From: Desulfovibrio sp. UBA2564
GTDB taxonomy: Bacteria > Desulfobacterota > Desulfovibrionia > Desulfovibrionales > Desulfovibrionaceae
NCBI GenBank assembly: GCA_002340305.1
Contig: DDLU01000004.1
Span: 1 to 7,345, forward strand
Length of the DNA: 7,345 bases
Reading direction: 5' to 3'
This document shows, one piece after another, positions 1-5,505 of this stretch (positions within the stretch are counted from its first letter, which is position 1; each line of letters starts with the position of its first letter). A model generated the notes under the pieces. It saw only the letters and a program-made list of their open reading frames with translations, ran no database searches and had not been told where the DNA came from. Position numbers and translations under genes: made by a program.

Positions 1-16
1 ACGCCGCAAGCGGGGC

Positions 17-36
17 CCGGAGTCTTGTGACTCCGG
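17..36. other. Perfect 8-bp hairpin near window start
   Basis: CCGGAGTC (17-24) pairs perfectly with GACTCCGG (29-36) around a TTGT loop. No T-run follows, so it is not a classical intrinsic terminator on the + strand. It may be part of an RNA or leader that begins before the window. Function unknown. Confidence 0.45.
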
Positions 37-51
37 CTCCATTGCCTCGGT

Positions 52-77
52 CCTGTGAGACAGAACAGGCTCTTTTT
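52..77 (+). terminator. Weak possible terminator upstream of the sulfur operon
   Basis: CCTGT (52-56) can pair with ACAGG (65-69) around an 8-base loop, followed by TC and five Ts (73-77). The stem is only 5 bp, so this is a weak candidate. It could end transcription from a gene left of the window or attenuate the dsrH-like operon. Confidence 0.3.
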
Positions 78-135
78 GGAACAATCCCGCAGCTCCAATG
101 AGGGGGAGGTGGGGAAAAGAATTGGAGAATACTCA

Positions 136-417
136 ATGCTCTTTTTCGTAAACAAGCCGGAAGATAAAATCCTTGAGCGTATCGCTCTCGTCGGTGGCGA
201 TGAGGACAAGGCTCTGCTTCTGGTTGGCGATGCCGTAGTTCTCGGCACAGCCCATTGGGAAGAAAAACTCGAAGATATGGATGTGGAAGACATCTACGTG
301 GCTAAAGATGCTGCTGATGCCCGCAATATTGAACTCAGCGACAACTGTGAAGTGGTAGACTACGCCGAAATGGTGGACCTGCTGCTGGGCAGCGATGAAA
401 AAGTCGTTTCACTTTAA
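136..417 (+). CDS. DsrH/TusB-family sulfur-relay protein
   Basis: This is a 93-residue cytoplasmic protein. The N-terminus MLFFVNKP, the following ALLLVGDAVVLG strand (residues 26-37) and the small size match the DsrH/TusB family. That family is one of three subunits of the DsrEFH/TusBCD complexes, which pass persulfide sulfur between carrier proteins. The start is ATG 136, with GGAG at 124-127. An in-frame GTG at 55 would add 27 residues that do not look like the family and would run through a hairpin. The only cysteine is Cys71. The N-terminal cysteine described in Allochromatium DsrH has no obvious counterpart, so this subunit may be structural. It is first in a four-gene operon; the stop codon overlaps the ribosome binding site of the next gene. 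Family assignment is fairly sure; the exact partner proteins are inferred. Confidence 0.82.
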   Translation: MLFFVNKPEDKILERIALVGGDEDKALLLVGDAVVLGTAHWEEKLEDMDVEDIYVAKDAADARNIELSDNCEVVDYAEMVDLLLGSDEKVVSL

Positions 418-429
418 GGAGAATGTGAG

Positions 430-828
430 ATGTCCAAGACTCTGACCATCATGCTTATGTCCGGTTCCGCTGAGAACGAAGATGCCCAGTTTGCTACCAA
501 TCTCGCTGAAGCGGCCCTTGAGAAAGGCCACAAAGTGCAGATGTATCTTTTCGGCAATGCCGTAAATATTTCCAAGAAAGAAGAGCCCATCGAAGGCGAC
601 CTGCATATCGCACCCAGACTCGTTGAGCATATCGAACCTACCAGGAACTTCGAACGTATGGCCCGCCTGACTGAAAAAGGCGCGGATATTTCCACTTGCC
701 ACACCAACGAACATGCTCGCGGTATCGAATCCAAAGAATACGTTAAAGACGTAAAATGGGGCGATGTCGGCGGTTCTTTCACCAAATACCTGATGACTTC
801 GGACGTACTGTTGTCCGTGGGCCACTAA
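430..828 (+). CDS. DsrE/TusD-family sulfurtransferase subunit
   Basis: This 132-residue cytoplasmic protein has a DsrE-like fold. It starts with the beta strand LTIMLMSGS (5-13), followed by a helix rich in Ala and Glu and the strand VQMYLFGNAV (36-45). The sole cysteine, Cys90, lies in STCHTNEHARGI, matching the position and context of the persulfide-carrying cysteine of TusD/DsrE (Cys78 in E. coli TusD and A. vinosum DsrE). It is therefore the likely catalytic subunit that accepts sulfur. The length is close to the family norm of about 120-130. ATG 430 is preceded by AAGGAG (416-421), which overlaps the dsrH-like stop, and the gene gap is 12 bases. In a sulfate reducer the complex may serve tRNA thiolation or general sulfur trafficking rather than sulfur oxidation; that role is inference. 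Confidence 0.87.
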   Translation: MSKTLTIMLMSGSAENEDAQFATNLAEAALEKGHKVQMYLFGNAVNISKKEEPIEGDLHIAPRLVEHIEPTRNFERMARLTEKGADISTCHTNEHARGIESKEYVKDVKWGDVGGSFTKYLMTSDVLLSVGH

Positions 829-839
829 GGAGGAATTTC

Positions 840-1172
840 ATGATCAACTCTGCATGCCTGATCGTATCCAAGCCTCTTGGTGTTGAGATTTCCGCTCTCG
901 GTATCCGCACCGCATGGGCCTGCCATCAGAACGGATTCGAATGTAAACTGCTCTTTACTGAAGAAGGCGTTTGGTGCCTGACTGATAATCCCGGTTACCA
1001 CACTTCCATGATCAAGGATTTCTTTGGCGAAGACGGCGAAGTTGCTGTTGTCCGCGAAGAGCTTGAAAAGCGTGGAATCGATGAAGATGCGCTGGTGGAT
1101 GGCGTTGAAGTTATCGATGCTGAAGAAGTAGCCGAACTGTGTGAAGATTTCGAAACCGTCAACTATTTCTAA
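840..1172 (+). CDS. DsrF/TusC-family sulfur-relay protein
   Basis: This 110-residue protein has the TusC/DsrF pattern. It opens with the strand CLIVSKPLG (6-14), then the helix ISALGIRTAWACHQNG (17-32), then the strand-turn CKLLFTEEGVWCLTD (35-49), where families usually have a 'vlF..dGVy' signature. Five cysteines are present (6, 28, 35, 46, 101). The C-terminal half is acidic. It probably forms the third subunit of a DsrEFH/TusBCD-type hexamer with the two upstream products. ATG 840 has a near-perfect AAGGAGG (827-833) that begins in the stop codon of the dsrE-like gene. A longer in-frame ORF starts at 756 but would overlap the dsrE-like gene by 73 bases and lacks such a site. The gene order is H-E-F rather than the E-F-H order of purple sulfur bacteria. 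Confidence 0.8.
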   Translation: MINSACLIVSKPLGVEISALGIRTAWACHQNGFECKLLFTEEGVWCLTDNPGYHTSMIKDFFGEDGEVAVVREELEKRGIDEDALVDGVEVIDAEEVAELCEDFETVNYF

Positions 1173-1190
1173 AAAATAGAGGGAAGGAAA

Positions 1191-1622
1191 ATGTCCAAAG
1201 TAGAATTTGAGCGTCTTGATAAGAATCGTGACTGTTTTAAAGTTGGTGCTAAAGCTGTTCCTGAAATCATCATGGATTTTTCCAGCATTACCCCCGAAGA
1301 GCGCAATCAGGAAAGCATGGGGTCCCGCATGCTCTGCGTTGCTGCTCTTGCTTGCTACAGCAACACCTTCGTAAACGCTCTTGAGCGTAACGGGGCAGAA
1401 GTAAAGTCCATGACCGGTTCTGCTGAAGCCAGCAAGGACAAAGACGAAGTTATGCGTACCCGTTATACTGAACTCGAAATTAACATCGAGGTCGGTCTCG
1501 AAGAAAAAGACCGCGAAATATTCGAAACAGTTAAAGATAACATGCTTAACGGTTCCCTGCTTACTTACTCCCTCGAAGAAGGCATGGAAGTTGACTACAA
1601 CCTGACCATGAAGGCCGTTTAA
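1191..1622 (+). CDS. OsmC-family protein
   Basis: This 143-residue protein of the OsmC/Ohr superfamily is recognised by the central helix SRMLCVAALACYSNTF (45-60), which follows a short N-terminal beta region, and by the beta-rich segment ELEINIEVGLE (94-104). OsmC/Ohr proteins reduce organic hydroperoxides with a cysteine pair. Here Cys49 and Cys55 lie in the helix, but the usual second-cysteine motif near residue 120 reads NGSLLTYSLEEG, with no cysteine. Classical peroxidase chemistry is therefore doubtful, and a thiol- or persulfide-related role with the sulfur-relay proteins is plausible. Cys15 is a third cysteine. ATG 1191 has GGAAGG at 1182-1187, 18 bases after the dsrF-like stop, so co-transcription is likely. 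No hairpin terminator follows. Confidence 0.8.
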   Translation: MSKVEFERLDKNRDCFKVGAKAVPEIIMDFSSITPEERNQESMGSRMLCVAALACYSNTFVNALERNGAEVKSMTGSAEASKDKDEVMRTRYTELEINIEVGLEEKDREIFETVKDNMLNGSLLTYSLEEGMEVDYNLTMKAV

Positions 1623-1646
1623 TCAACGGTTTTTATAAAATATACT
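1618..1646 (+). promoter_or_regulatory. Possible sigma-70-type promoter for the 193-residue protein gene
   Basis: TATACT at 1641-1646 is a good -10 box. A poor -35 match, TTTAAT (1618-1623), sits 17 bases upstream and partly overlaps the osmC-like stop codon. The start codon is 50 bases beyond the -10 box. The strongly biased codon use of the downstream gene suggests high expression, which would fit its own promoter, but the -35 is weak. Confidence 0.35.
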
Positions 1647-1695
1647 AACAACACATTTTAGGGTTTATCCCGCTTTAATTTAAGGAGAAAATAAA

Positions 1696-2277
1696 ATGGC
1701 AGATAAAAAAGTAATCCTCGTGGCTTGTGGTTCCGCAGCTGTTGATGCAGACGGCGCAGCTCTCAAAAAATTCATGAAAAAGACTGCTTCCGTAGCTTCT
1801 TTTGACAATGCTGACGTTGCTGCTGCAGCTTCCAAAATCGAAGGCGCAGCTGTTGTTGCTCCTGAAAGCATTGCAAAAGTATTCGAAGAAGACGGTGCTT
1901 TCGCAGTTGTTGAACTCGGTGATGTTGACGGCGCTGCCCTCGAAGCTGCTGTTGCACAGATTTCTGATGCTGCTGACCGCCGCACCCTGATTGTTCTTGC
2001 TTCCAACGAAGGTCTCTACTTCTCCGGTCTCGGCATCAACAAGAAAGCAGGTAAAGTTGAGCGTTCCGCTGCTGCTTCCGATATTATCGCAACCATCTGC
2101 TACGTTGCAGACCTTCTCGTACCCGCGGACTGCACCGGTGGCGTTCTCTACCAGGTTCTGAAAGATCCCAATATGAAGATCAAGGAAGTAACCAAGCTCA
2201 AAGAAGCTCTCGCACGCATGGAAGTGGCCCTTCAGCGTGACAACCGCGAGCCCTGGGACAAGCACGACTGCGCTTAG
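1696..2277 (+). CDS. Ala-rich protein; possible degenerate alkaline-phosphatase-superfamily domain
   Basis: This 193-residue protein is not recognised as a named family. ATG 1696 has AAGGAG at 1682-1687. It is very rich in Ala (AAAAS at 42-46) and uses a narrow set of preferred codons, as highly expressed genes do. Residues 95-159 read like the end of an alkaline-phosphatase/sulfatase-superfamily domain: a TLIVLASNEG strand where active enzymes have a 'tSDHG' metal site, then GLGINKK, then SDIIATICYVADLLVPADCTGGVLY, which resembles the 'DIaPTi..llGlpvP.d..G..l' closing motif. The Asp and His ligands would be Asn104 and Glu105, and the N-terminal nucleophile region of normal 400-500-residue enzymes is absent. 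It may be a non-catalytic or regulatory derivative. Cysteines are at 11, 135, 146 and 192. It lies 73 bases after the osmC-like gene. The fold assignment is inference; coding status is certain. Confidence 0.8.
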   Translation: MADKKVILVACGSAAVDADGAALKKFMKKTASVASFDNADVAAAASKIEGAAVVAPESIAKVFEEDGAFAVVELGDVDGAALEAAVAQISDAADRRTLIVLASNEGLYFSGLGINKKAGKVERSAAASDIIATICYVADLLVPADCTGGVLYQVLKDPNMKIKEVTKLKEALARMEVALQRDNREPWDKHDCA

Positions 2278-2418
2278 TCAGCCAGCCTGTAAAGCACCAT
2301 CTGCTGCGTAAAGTGAATTGTCAGCGAGTCTTCGAGCTTACAAGATCTTAACCCTGTGGGGTGCGCGCCTCGCATCTGGTACTTTCTAGGCCGTCTGCCT
2401 GATTTTGATCAATAATTT
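2278..2418. other. Untranslated spacer before terminator
   Basis: About 140 bases lie between the stop of the 193-residue protein and its terminator. There is no ORF, tRNA or convincing promoter. A stretch at 2359-2374 has GG and GC at sigma-54 spacing but matches the consensus poorly. It is best read as a long 3' untranslated region; a 3'-derived small RNA ending at the terminator is possible. Confidence 0.35.
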
Positions 2419-2444
2419 AGGGCCGGATTATTCCGGCCCTTTTG
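2419..2444 (+). terminator. Rho-independent terminator
   Basis: AGGGCCGGA (2419-2427) pairs perfectly with TCCGGCCCT (2432-2440) around a TTAT loop. A short T-run follows (2440-2443). The 9-bp GC-rich stem is a strong terminator that closes the sulfur-relay region and separates it from the EamA transporter gene. Confidence 0.85.
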
Positions 2445-2498
2445 TAATATTTTAATACCGTGAGCCAGGGGTGTGGCATCATGGTTCAAGGGGTATTT

Positions 2499-3503
2499 AT
2501 GAGTACTGCTAATGCGGCAACTCTTGAAGGTCTGAAGCTGAAACAGGACCTCGGTTTTGCAAAAAAAGGGCTCGTCTGGGCTTTGCTTTCCGGTATTACC
2601 TGGGGATTTGACGGTGTTGTTTTGGCAATGGCGTTTGGTATCGCTGCCTTTGCTGATGAAAGCCTCTGGCTGCTGGCTCCATTGACTGTTGCCGGTCTCC
2701 ATGACTGTTTTTCCGCTTTCTGGTTGTTCATTTACAATCTTTTCACCGGCAGAATGAAGGAATTGGGCCGCACCTTGCGCAGCAAGCATTCCAGACTGGT
2801 TATGCTCGGTGCACTCTTCGGTGGTCCCGTGGCTATGTCCTGCTACTTTCTGGGTGCTAAATTCGCAGGTGCTGCTTACGTTATGCCTATTACTGCACTT
2901 TATCCGGCTGTAGCATCTGTTTTTGCATCAGTTTTCCTCAAAGAGCGTATTTGCAAAAGAGCGTGGATCGGACTGATGATGTGCATCATCGGTGGTATTG
3001 TTATCGGTTACACTCCGCCTGAAGGTGCTGTAGGGTCCGAATTTTACCTCGGCATCATGCTCGCACTGGTTGCAACTTTCGGTTGGGGCATTGAAGGTGT
3101 GCTGGCTACTTCCAGCATGGACTATCTTGATCCAGCGGTTGCCCTTAACGTTCGCCAGTTGACTTCTGCAGTTGTATTTCTTTGTGTTGTCCTGCCTCTC
3201 GCGGGCGGCTGGGACATGATCATTCCTGCTCTGACCGCGAATGTATCATGGGTTTTCCCTGTTGCCGGATTCGCCGGTGCCCTTTCTTACCTGTGCTGGT
3301 ACCGCGCTATGAACATGACCGGTGTAAGCCGTGCCATGGCAATCAATATCACCTACTCCCTGTGGGGTATCTTCTTCAGTGCTTTGCTTACTGATATCGA
3401 GATAACCACTTCACTGCTCATTGGTGCTGCCATCATCACCACCGGTATGGTCATGGTTGTTGGTAACCCCAAAGATATGGTTAACCTGCGTAACGTGGAT
3501 TAA
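2499..3503 (+). CDS. EamA/DMT-superfamily transporter (first copy)
   Basis: This 334-residue inner-membrane protein has about ten hydrophobic segments (roughly residues 24-46, 55-80, 99-120, 124-147, 153-171, 183-204, 219-235, 249-267, 280-297, 303-322). This is the two-repeat EamA architecture of drug/metabolite transporters. Family-type signatures include PITALYPAVASVFASVFLKER (130-150), where a Pro-rich helix ends in a charged motif, and the equivalent second-half stretch SRAMAINITYSLWGIFFSALL (277-297). Members usually export amino acids, metabolites or drugs; the substrate cannot be read from sequence. I chose ATG 2499 because AAGGGG (2488-2493) lies 5 bases before it. Upstream in-frame starts at 2460 (GTG) and 2481 (ATG, with AGGGG near 2467) remain possible and would add 13 or 6 residues. 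The stop abuts the next gene's ribosome binding site. Confidence 0.88.
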   Translation: MSTANAATLEGLKLKQDLGFAKKGLVWALLSGITWGFDGVVLAMAFGIAAFADESLWLLAPLTVAGLHDCFSAFWLFIYNLFTGRMKELGRTLRSKHSRLVMLGALFGGPVAMSCYFLGAKFAGAAYVMPITALYPAVASVFASVFLKERICKRAWIGLMMCIIGGIVIGYTPPEGAVGSEFYLGIMLALVATFGWGIEGVLATSSMDYLDPAVALNVRQLTSAVVFLCVVLPLAGGWDMIIPALTANVSWVFPVAGFAGALSYLCWYRAMNMTGVSRAMAINITYSLWGIFFSALLTDIEITTSLLIGAAIITTGMVMVVGNPKDMVNLRNVD

Positions 3504-3514
3504 TGGAGGAAAGA

Positions 3515-3787
3515 ATGAATACACAGACTTTAAAACCGCTTAGGCATTTCATCATTGAAACTTTCGGTAACGGTAAAGCTTTGGATGCCAAGGCAGTGCT
3601 CGAACAGGCCGCTCCGTCTTACCCCGGAGAGAAATATTGTTCTGTGCCCAGCATTGCAGAACACCTTAAGGCCCTTAAAGCTGTAGGCATTCTCCATGAG
3701 GATGGTTCTTACCTTGATGACAAAGGTAAACTGGTTTCCATGTATCGTATATCTGAGTACGGGCTGGAGAAAATTGAAAAGAAATAA
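3515..3787 (+). CDS. Small winged-helix-like protein
   Basis: This 90-residue soluble protein has a pattern fitting a winged helix-turn-helix. There is an N-terminal helix LRHFIIETFG (9-18), a second helix DAKAVLEQAAP (24-34), a probable recognition helix SIAEHLKALKAVGIL (46-60), a beta hairpin with a Gly/Asp turn (62-75) and a Lys/Glu-rich end. ATG 3515 is preceded by GGAGGA (3505-3510). An in-frame ATG at 3503 overlaps the transporter stop by one base but lacks a separate site. The gene begins 11 bases after the EamA gene, so the two are surely co-transcribed. It may be a DNA-binding regulator of the transporter, or the fold may act in protein contacts; no family name is recognised. Confidence is high for coding, moderate for the fold. 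Confidence 0.75.
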   Translation: MNTQTLKPLRHFIIETFGNGKALDAKAVLEQAAPSYPGEKYCSVPSIAEHLKALKAVGILHEDGSYLDDKGKLVSMYRISEYGLEKIEKK

Positions 3788-3794
3788 TATTATG

Positions 3795-3825
3795 AGCGGC
3801 TGGTCCTATGGGGTCAGCCGCTTTT
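3795..3825 (+). terminator. Rho-independent terminator
   Basis: AGCGGCTG (3795-3802) pairs perfectly with CAGCCGCT (3815-3822). The stem extends inward through two wobble and two GC pairs to a TATG loop, and TTTT ends at 3825. It lies just after the winged-helix gene and closes the EamA operon. Confidence 0.85.
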
Positions 3826-3834
3826 GCTTATAGC

Positions 3835-3860
3835 TGCCCCTTTTGGGGCACACTTTTGTT
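3835..3860 (+). terminator. Second tandem hairpin, likely backup terminator
   Basis: TGCCCC (3835-3840) pairs with GGGGCA (3845-3850) around a TTTT loop and is followed by CAC then TTTTGTT. The six-base stem is weaker than the hairpin before it. Two consecutive hairpins suggest tight isolation of the downstream activator gene from read-through. Confidence 0.55.
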
Positions 3861-3877
3861 CTTGCGTTAAATAAATT

Positions 3878-3895
3878 TGATACATAAATGTCGTA
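3878..3895. promoter_or_regulatory. Degenerate 18-bp palindrome A (putative operator)
   Basis: TGATACA-TAAA-TGTCGTA has the same 7-4-7 layout as the better palindromes behind the activator gene. It matches the TGCGACA and TGTCGCA arms at 5/7 and 6/7 positions. The 13 bases 3882-3894 recur exactly, on the opposite strand, inside the terminator palindrome at 5511-5528. It lies about 50 bases before the activator start codon. Confidence 0.5.
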
Positions 3896-3901
3896 GGGGG
3901 A

Positions 3902-3919
3902 TGCGGCGTTAGTGTCGTA
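3902..3919. promoter_or_regulatory. Degenerate 18-bp palindrome B (putative operator)
   Basis: TGCGGCG-TTAG-TGTCGTA again fits the TGCGACA-N4-TGTCGCA layout, with arms matching at 5/7 and 6/7 positions. Its centre is 24 bp from that of palindrome A, and it ends 22 bases before the activator start codon. A bound protein here would probably hinder transcription, which fits negative autoregulation (inference). Confidence 0.42.
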
Positions 3920-3941
3920 TTAGTGGTAATGAGGGAATATG

Positions 3942-5411
3942 ATGAGCAAGCCTACATATGATGAGCTTTATGATAAATGCCTGGGACTTGAAAGTCAGAT
4001 TGATGCTTTCCGTGAAACTGAAAGGGAGTTGATGGAAAGTAAATCTCAATTGACACGTCTTTTCAACAATTTGCCGGGTATGGTTTATCGTTGTGAGCTG
4101 GATGAGGAACTGACTCCGACTCTGATTTTTGTCAGTCAGGGTTGCGGTGAACTTTTTGGTGTGCCTCAGGAGTTTTTCACAGACCAGAGAACCAACGTCA
4201 TGGAGACCCTTGCACATCCTGACGACCTTTCCTACATGCGTGAAAGGCAGAACGAAGCTATCTTGAATCGCGGTTCTTACAAGCTTTTGTACCGCGTCTG
4301 CCTTGACGAAGATCGCCAGAAATGGATCTGGGACCAAGGGGAGTGTATATACGACGAGAATGGTAAGCCCATTTTCCTTGAGGGCATTATGGTCGATATC
4401 AGTGCTCAAAAAATACGTGAATACGAACTTTTACAGGAAAACCAGCGGTTGAGGGGAACTCTGGACGACCGTTTTAAGTTCGGCAGCATCATCGGTAAAA
4501 GTAACGGGATGCGTGAAGTTTTCAAGCTGATAATGAAAGCGGCTAAGCGTGATTCCAACGTGATTATTTTCGGTGAGACCGGAACCGGTAAGGATCTTGT
4601 GGCCCAGACTATCCATGAGCAGAGTGGCTCCAAGGGTAACTATGTCCCGGTTAACTGCGGTGCCATCCCTTCCAATCTTATGGAAAGTGAATTTTTTGGA
4701 CATGTTAAAGGAGCCTTCTCCGGTGCCTCTTCCGACCGTCAGGGGTATCTGGCAGCTGCGGACGGCGGGACCCTTTTCCTTGATGAAGTAGGGGAGATTG
4801 ATCTGGCCTTGCAGGTTAAGCTGCTGCGTGCACTTGAAAGCCGTCTCTACACTCCTGTGGGCGGTACCGAAGTGCGTTCCTCAAATTTCAGACTTATCGC
4901 TGCTACCAACAGGGACCTGAGCGAATTGGTACGTCAGGGTCTGATGCGTTCGGATTTCTTTTTCCGTTTGCATGTTCTGCCCATTCATGTTCCGCCATTA
5001 CGGGATAGGGTTGAAGATATACCTCTGCTTATTAATGAATTTATGGCCCGCTATCTGGGACGTACAGACTCCCTACCGCGTATTCCCGGTAAGATTAGGG
5101 CCGCCATGGACCATCACCGGTGGCCCGGTAACGTCCGTGAACTTCAGAACGTCCTTGAGCGTTATCTTACTTTTGGTGAAATGGTTTTCAGTGATCTCGG
5201 CATCCATGCTCCTGAAGCAGGGCCTGATGTTGGAGAAGCTGTAAAAATGTTTGAGTCCGGCTCAACTTTTTCTGAAGCAGTGGAATCTTTTGAACGCCAT
5301 GTGCTGCTTAAGGCATTGGAGCGTAATCATTGGAAAAAAGGTGCAACTGCTGCTGAACTTGGCTTAAATATGCGTACTATGCAGCGTAAGCTTAAAAAGT
5401 ACGGTCTCTGA
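3942..5411 (+). CDS. Sigma-54-dependent transcriptional activator with PAS sensor domain
   Basis: This 489-residue enhancer-binding protein has a short coiled N-terminus (1-35), one PAS/PAC sensor domain (about 36-156, with QKWIWDQGECIYDENGKP at 126-143), an AAA+ sigma-54 interaction domain (about 181-407) and a C-terminal Fis-type helix-turn-helix (about 450-489, ending TMQRKLKKYGL). Visible motifs are Walker A GETGTGKD (211-218), GAFSGA (257-262, a Ser variant of the GAFTGA loop that contacts sigma-54), Walker B GTLFLDE (276-282), FFRLHVLPIHVPPLRDR (340-356) and WPGNVREL (394-401). There is no response-regulator receiver domain, so the signal is probably sensed by PAS. Ligand is unknown; PAS cysteines at 51, 68, 120 and 135 make redox or metal sensing conceivable. 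ATG 3942 sits 6 bases after GAGGG (3931-3935); ATG 3939 is the alternative. Palindromes flanking the gene are probable binding sites. Confidence 0.95.
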   Translation: MSKPTYDELYDKCLGLESQIDAFRETERELMESKSQLTRLFNNLPGMVYRCELDEELTPTLIFVSQGCGELFGVPQEFFTDQRTNVMETLAHPDDLSYMRERQNEAILNRGSYKLLYRVCLDEDRQKWIWDQGECIYDENGKPIFLEGIMVDISAQKIREYELLQENQRLRGTLDDRFKFGSIIGKSNGMREVFKLIMKAAKRDSNVIIFGETGTGKDLVAQTIHEQSGSKGNYVPVNCGAIPSNLMESEFFGHVKGAFSGASSDRQGYLAAADGGTLFLDEVGEIDLALQVKLLRALESRLYTPVGGTEVRSSNFRLIAATNRDLSELVRQGLMRSDFFFRLHVLPIHVPPLRDRVEDIPLLINEFMARYLGRTDSLPRIPGKIRAAMDHHRWPGNVRELQNVLERYLTFGEMVFSDLGIHAPEAGPDVGEAVKMFESGSTFSEAVESFERHVLLKALERNHWKKGATAAELGLNMRTMQRKLKKYGL

Positions 5412-5423
5412 TATCCTCAAAAA

Positions 5424-5441
5424 TGCGACAACTGATTCGCA
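5424..5441. promoter_or_regulatory. 18-bp palindrome C (putative upstream activator site)
   Basis: TGCGACA-ACTG-ATTCGCA lies 13 bases after the activator stop codon. Its outer arms TGCGA and TCGCA are exact inverted repeats. It agrees with the neighbouring perfect palindrome at 12 of 18 positions, and the two centres are 19 bp apart, close to two helical turns. Tandem sites like this are typical of sigma-54 activator binding regions. It lies about 184 bp upstream of the predicted transcription start. Confidence 0.6.
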
Positions 5442-5442
5442 T

Positions 5443-5460
5443 TGCGACACTCCTGTCGCA
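5443..5460. promoter_or_regulatory. Perfect 18-bp palindrome D (putative upstream activator site)
   Basis: TGCGACA-CTCC-TGTCGCA is a perfect inverted repeat, extended by one more T/A pair on the outside (5442-5461). It is centred about 165 bp before the predicted start of the sigma-54 promoter at 5591-5606, within the usual enhancer range. It is the best copy of the motif in the window and the most likely target of the adjacent activator. Confidence 0.7.
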
Positions 5461-5505
5461 AGCTTAATTATGCCTTAAATTCAGTGTCTTTATGCTGTAA
5501 TATTG

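Noticed and set aside
55..135. N-terminal extension of the DsrH-like protein from GTG 55
   Set aside because: The extra 27 residues do not fit the family, the region holds hairpins, and ATG 136 has a well-placed GGAG.
409..825. Minus-strand open frames opposite the DsrE-like gene
   Set aside because: They are shadows of a clearly recognisable + strand gene and have no family resemblance.
756..839. Longer start for the DsrF-like protein
   Set aside because: It would overlap the DsrE-like gene by 73 bases, while ATG 840 has an almost perfect ribosome binding site.
1675..2265. Minus-strand open frame of 196 codons opposite the Ala-rich protein gene
   Set aside because: Long antisense frames arise from the biased GCT/GCA-rich codons of the + strand gene, which has a proper ribosome binding site and a coherent protein. 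The antisense product shows no recognisable domain.
2359..2374. Possible sigma-54 promoter before the first EamA gene
   Set aside because: Only the GG and GC pairs fit; several other consensus positions fail, no palindromes lie upstream, and a strong terminator follows before the gene.
3845..3866. Possible sigma-54 promoter (GGCAC followed by TTGC) upstream of the activator gene
   Set aside because: The distance between the GG and GC pairs is 17 bases instead of about 11-12, which sigma-54 does not tolerate.
3862..3890. Possible sigma-70 promoter of the activator gene (TTGCGT, 17 bases, TAAATG)
   Set aside because: Both boxes match poorly. If real, palindrome A would cover its -10 box, but the evidence is too weak to list it.
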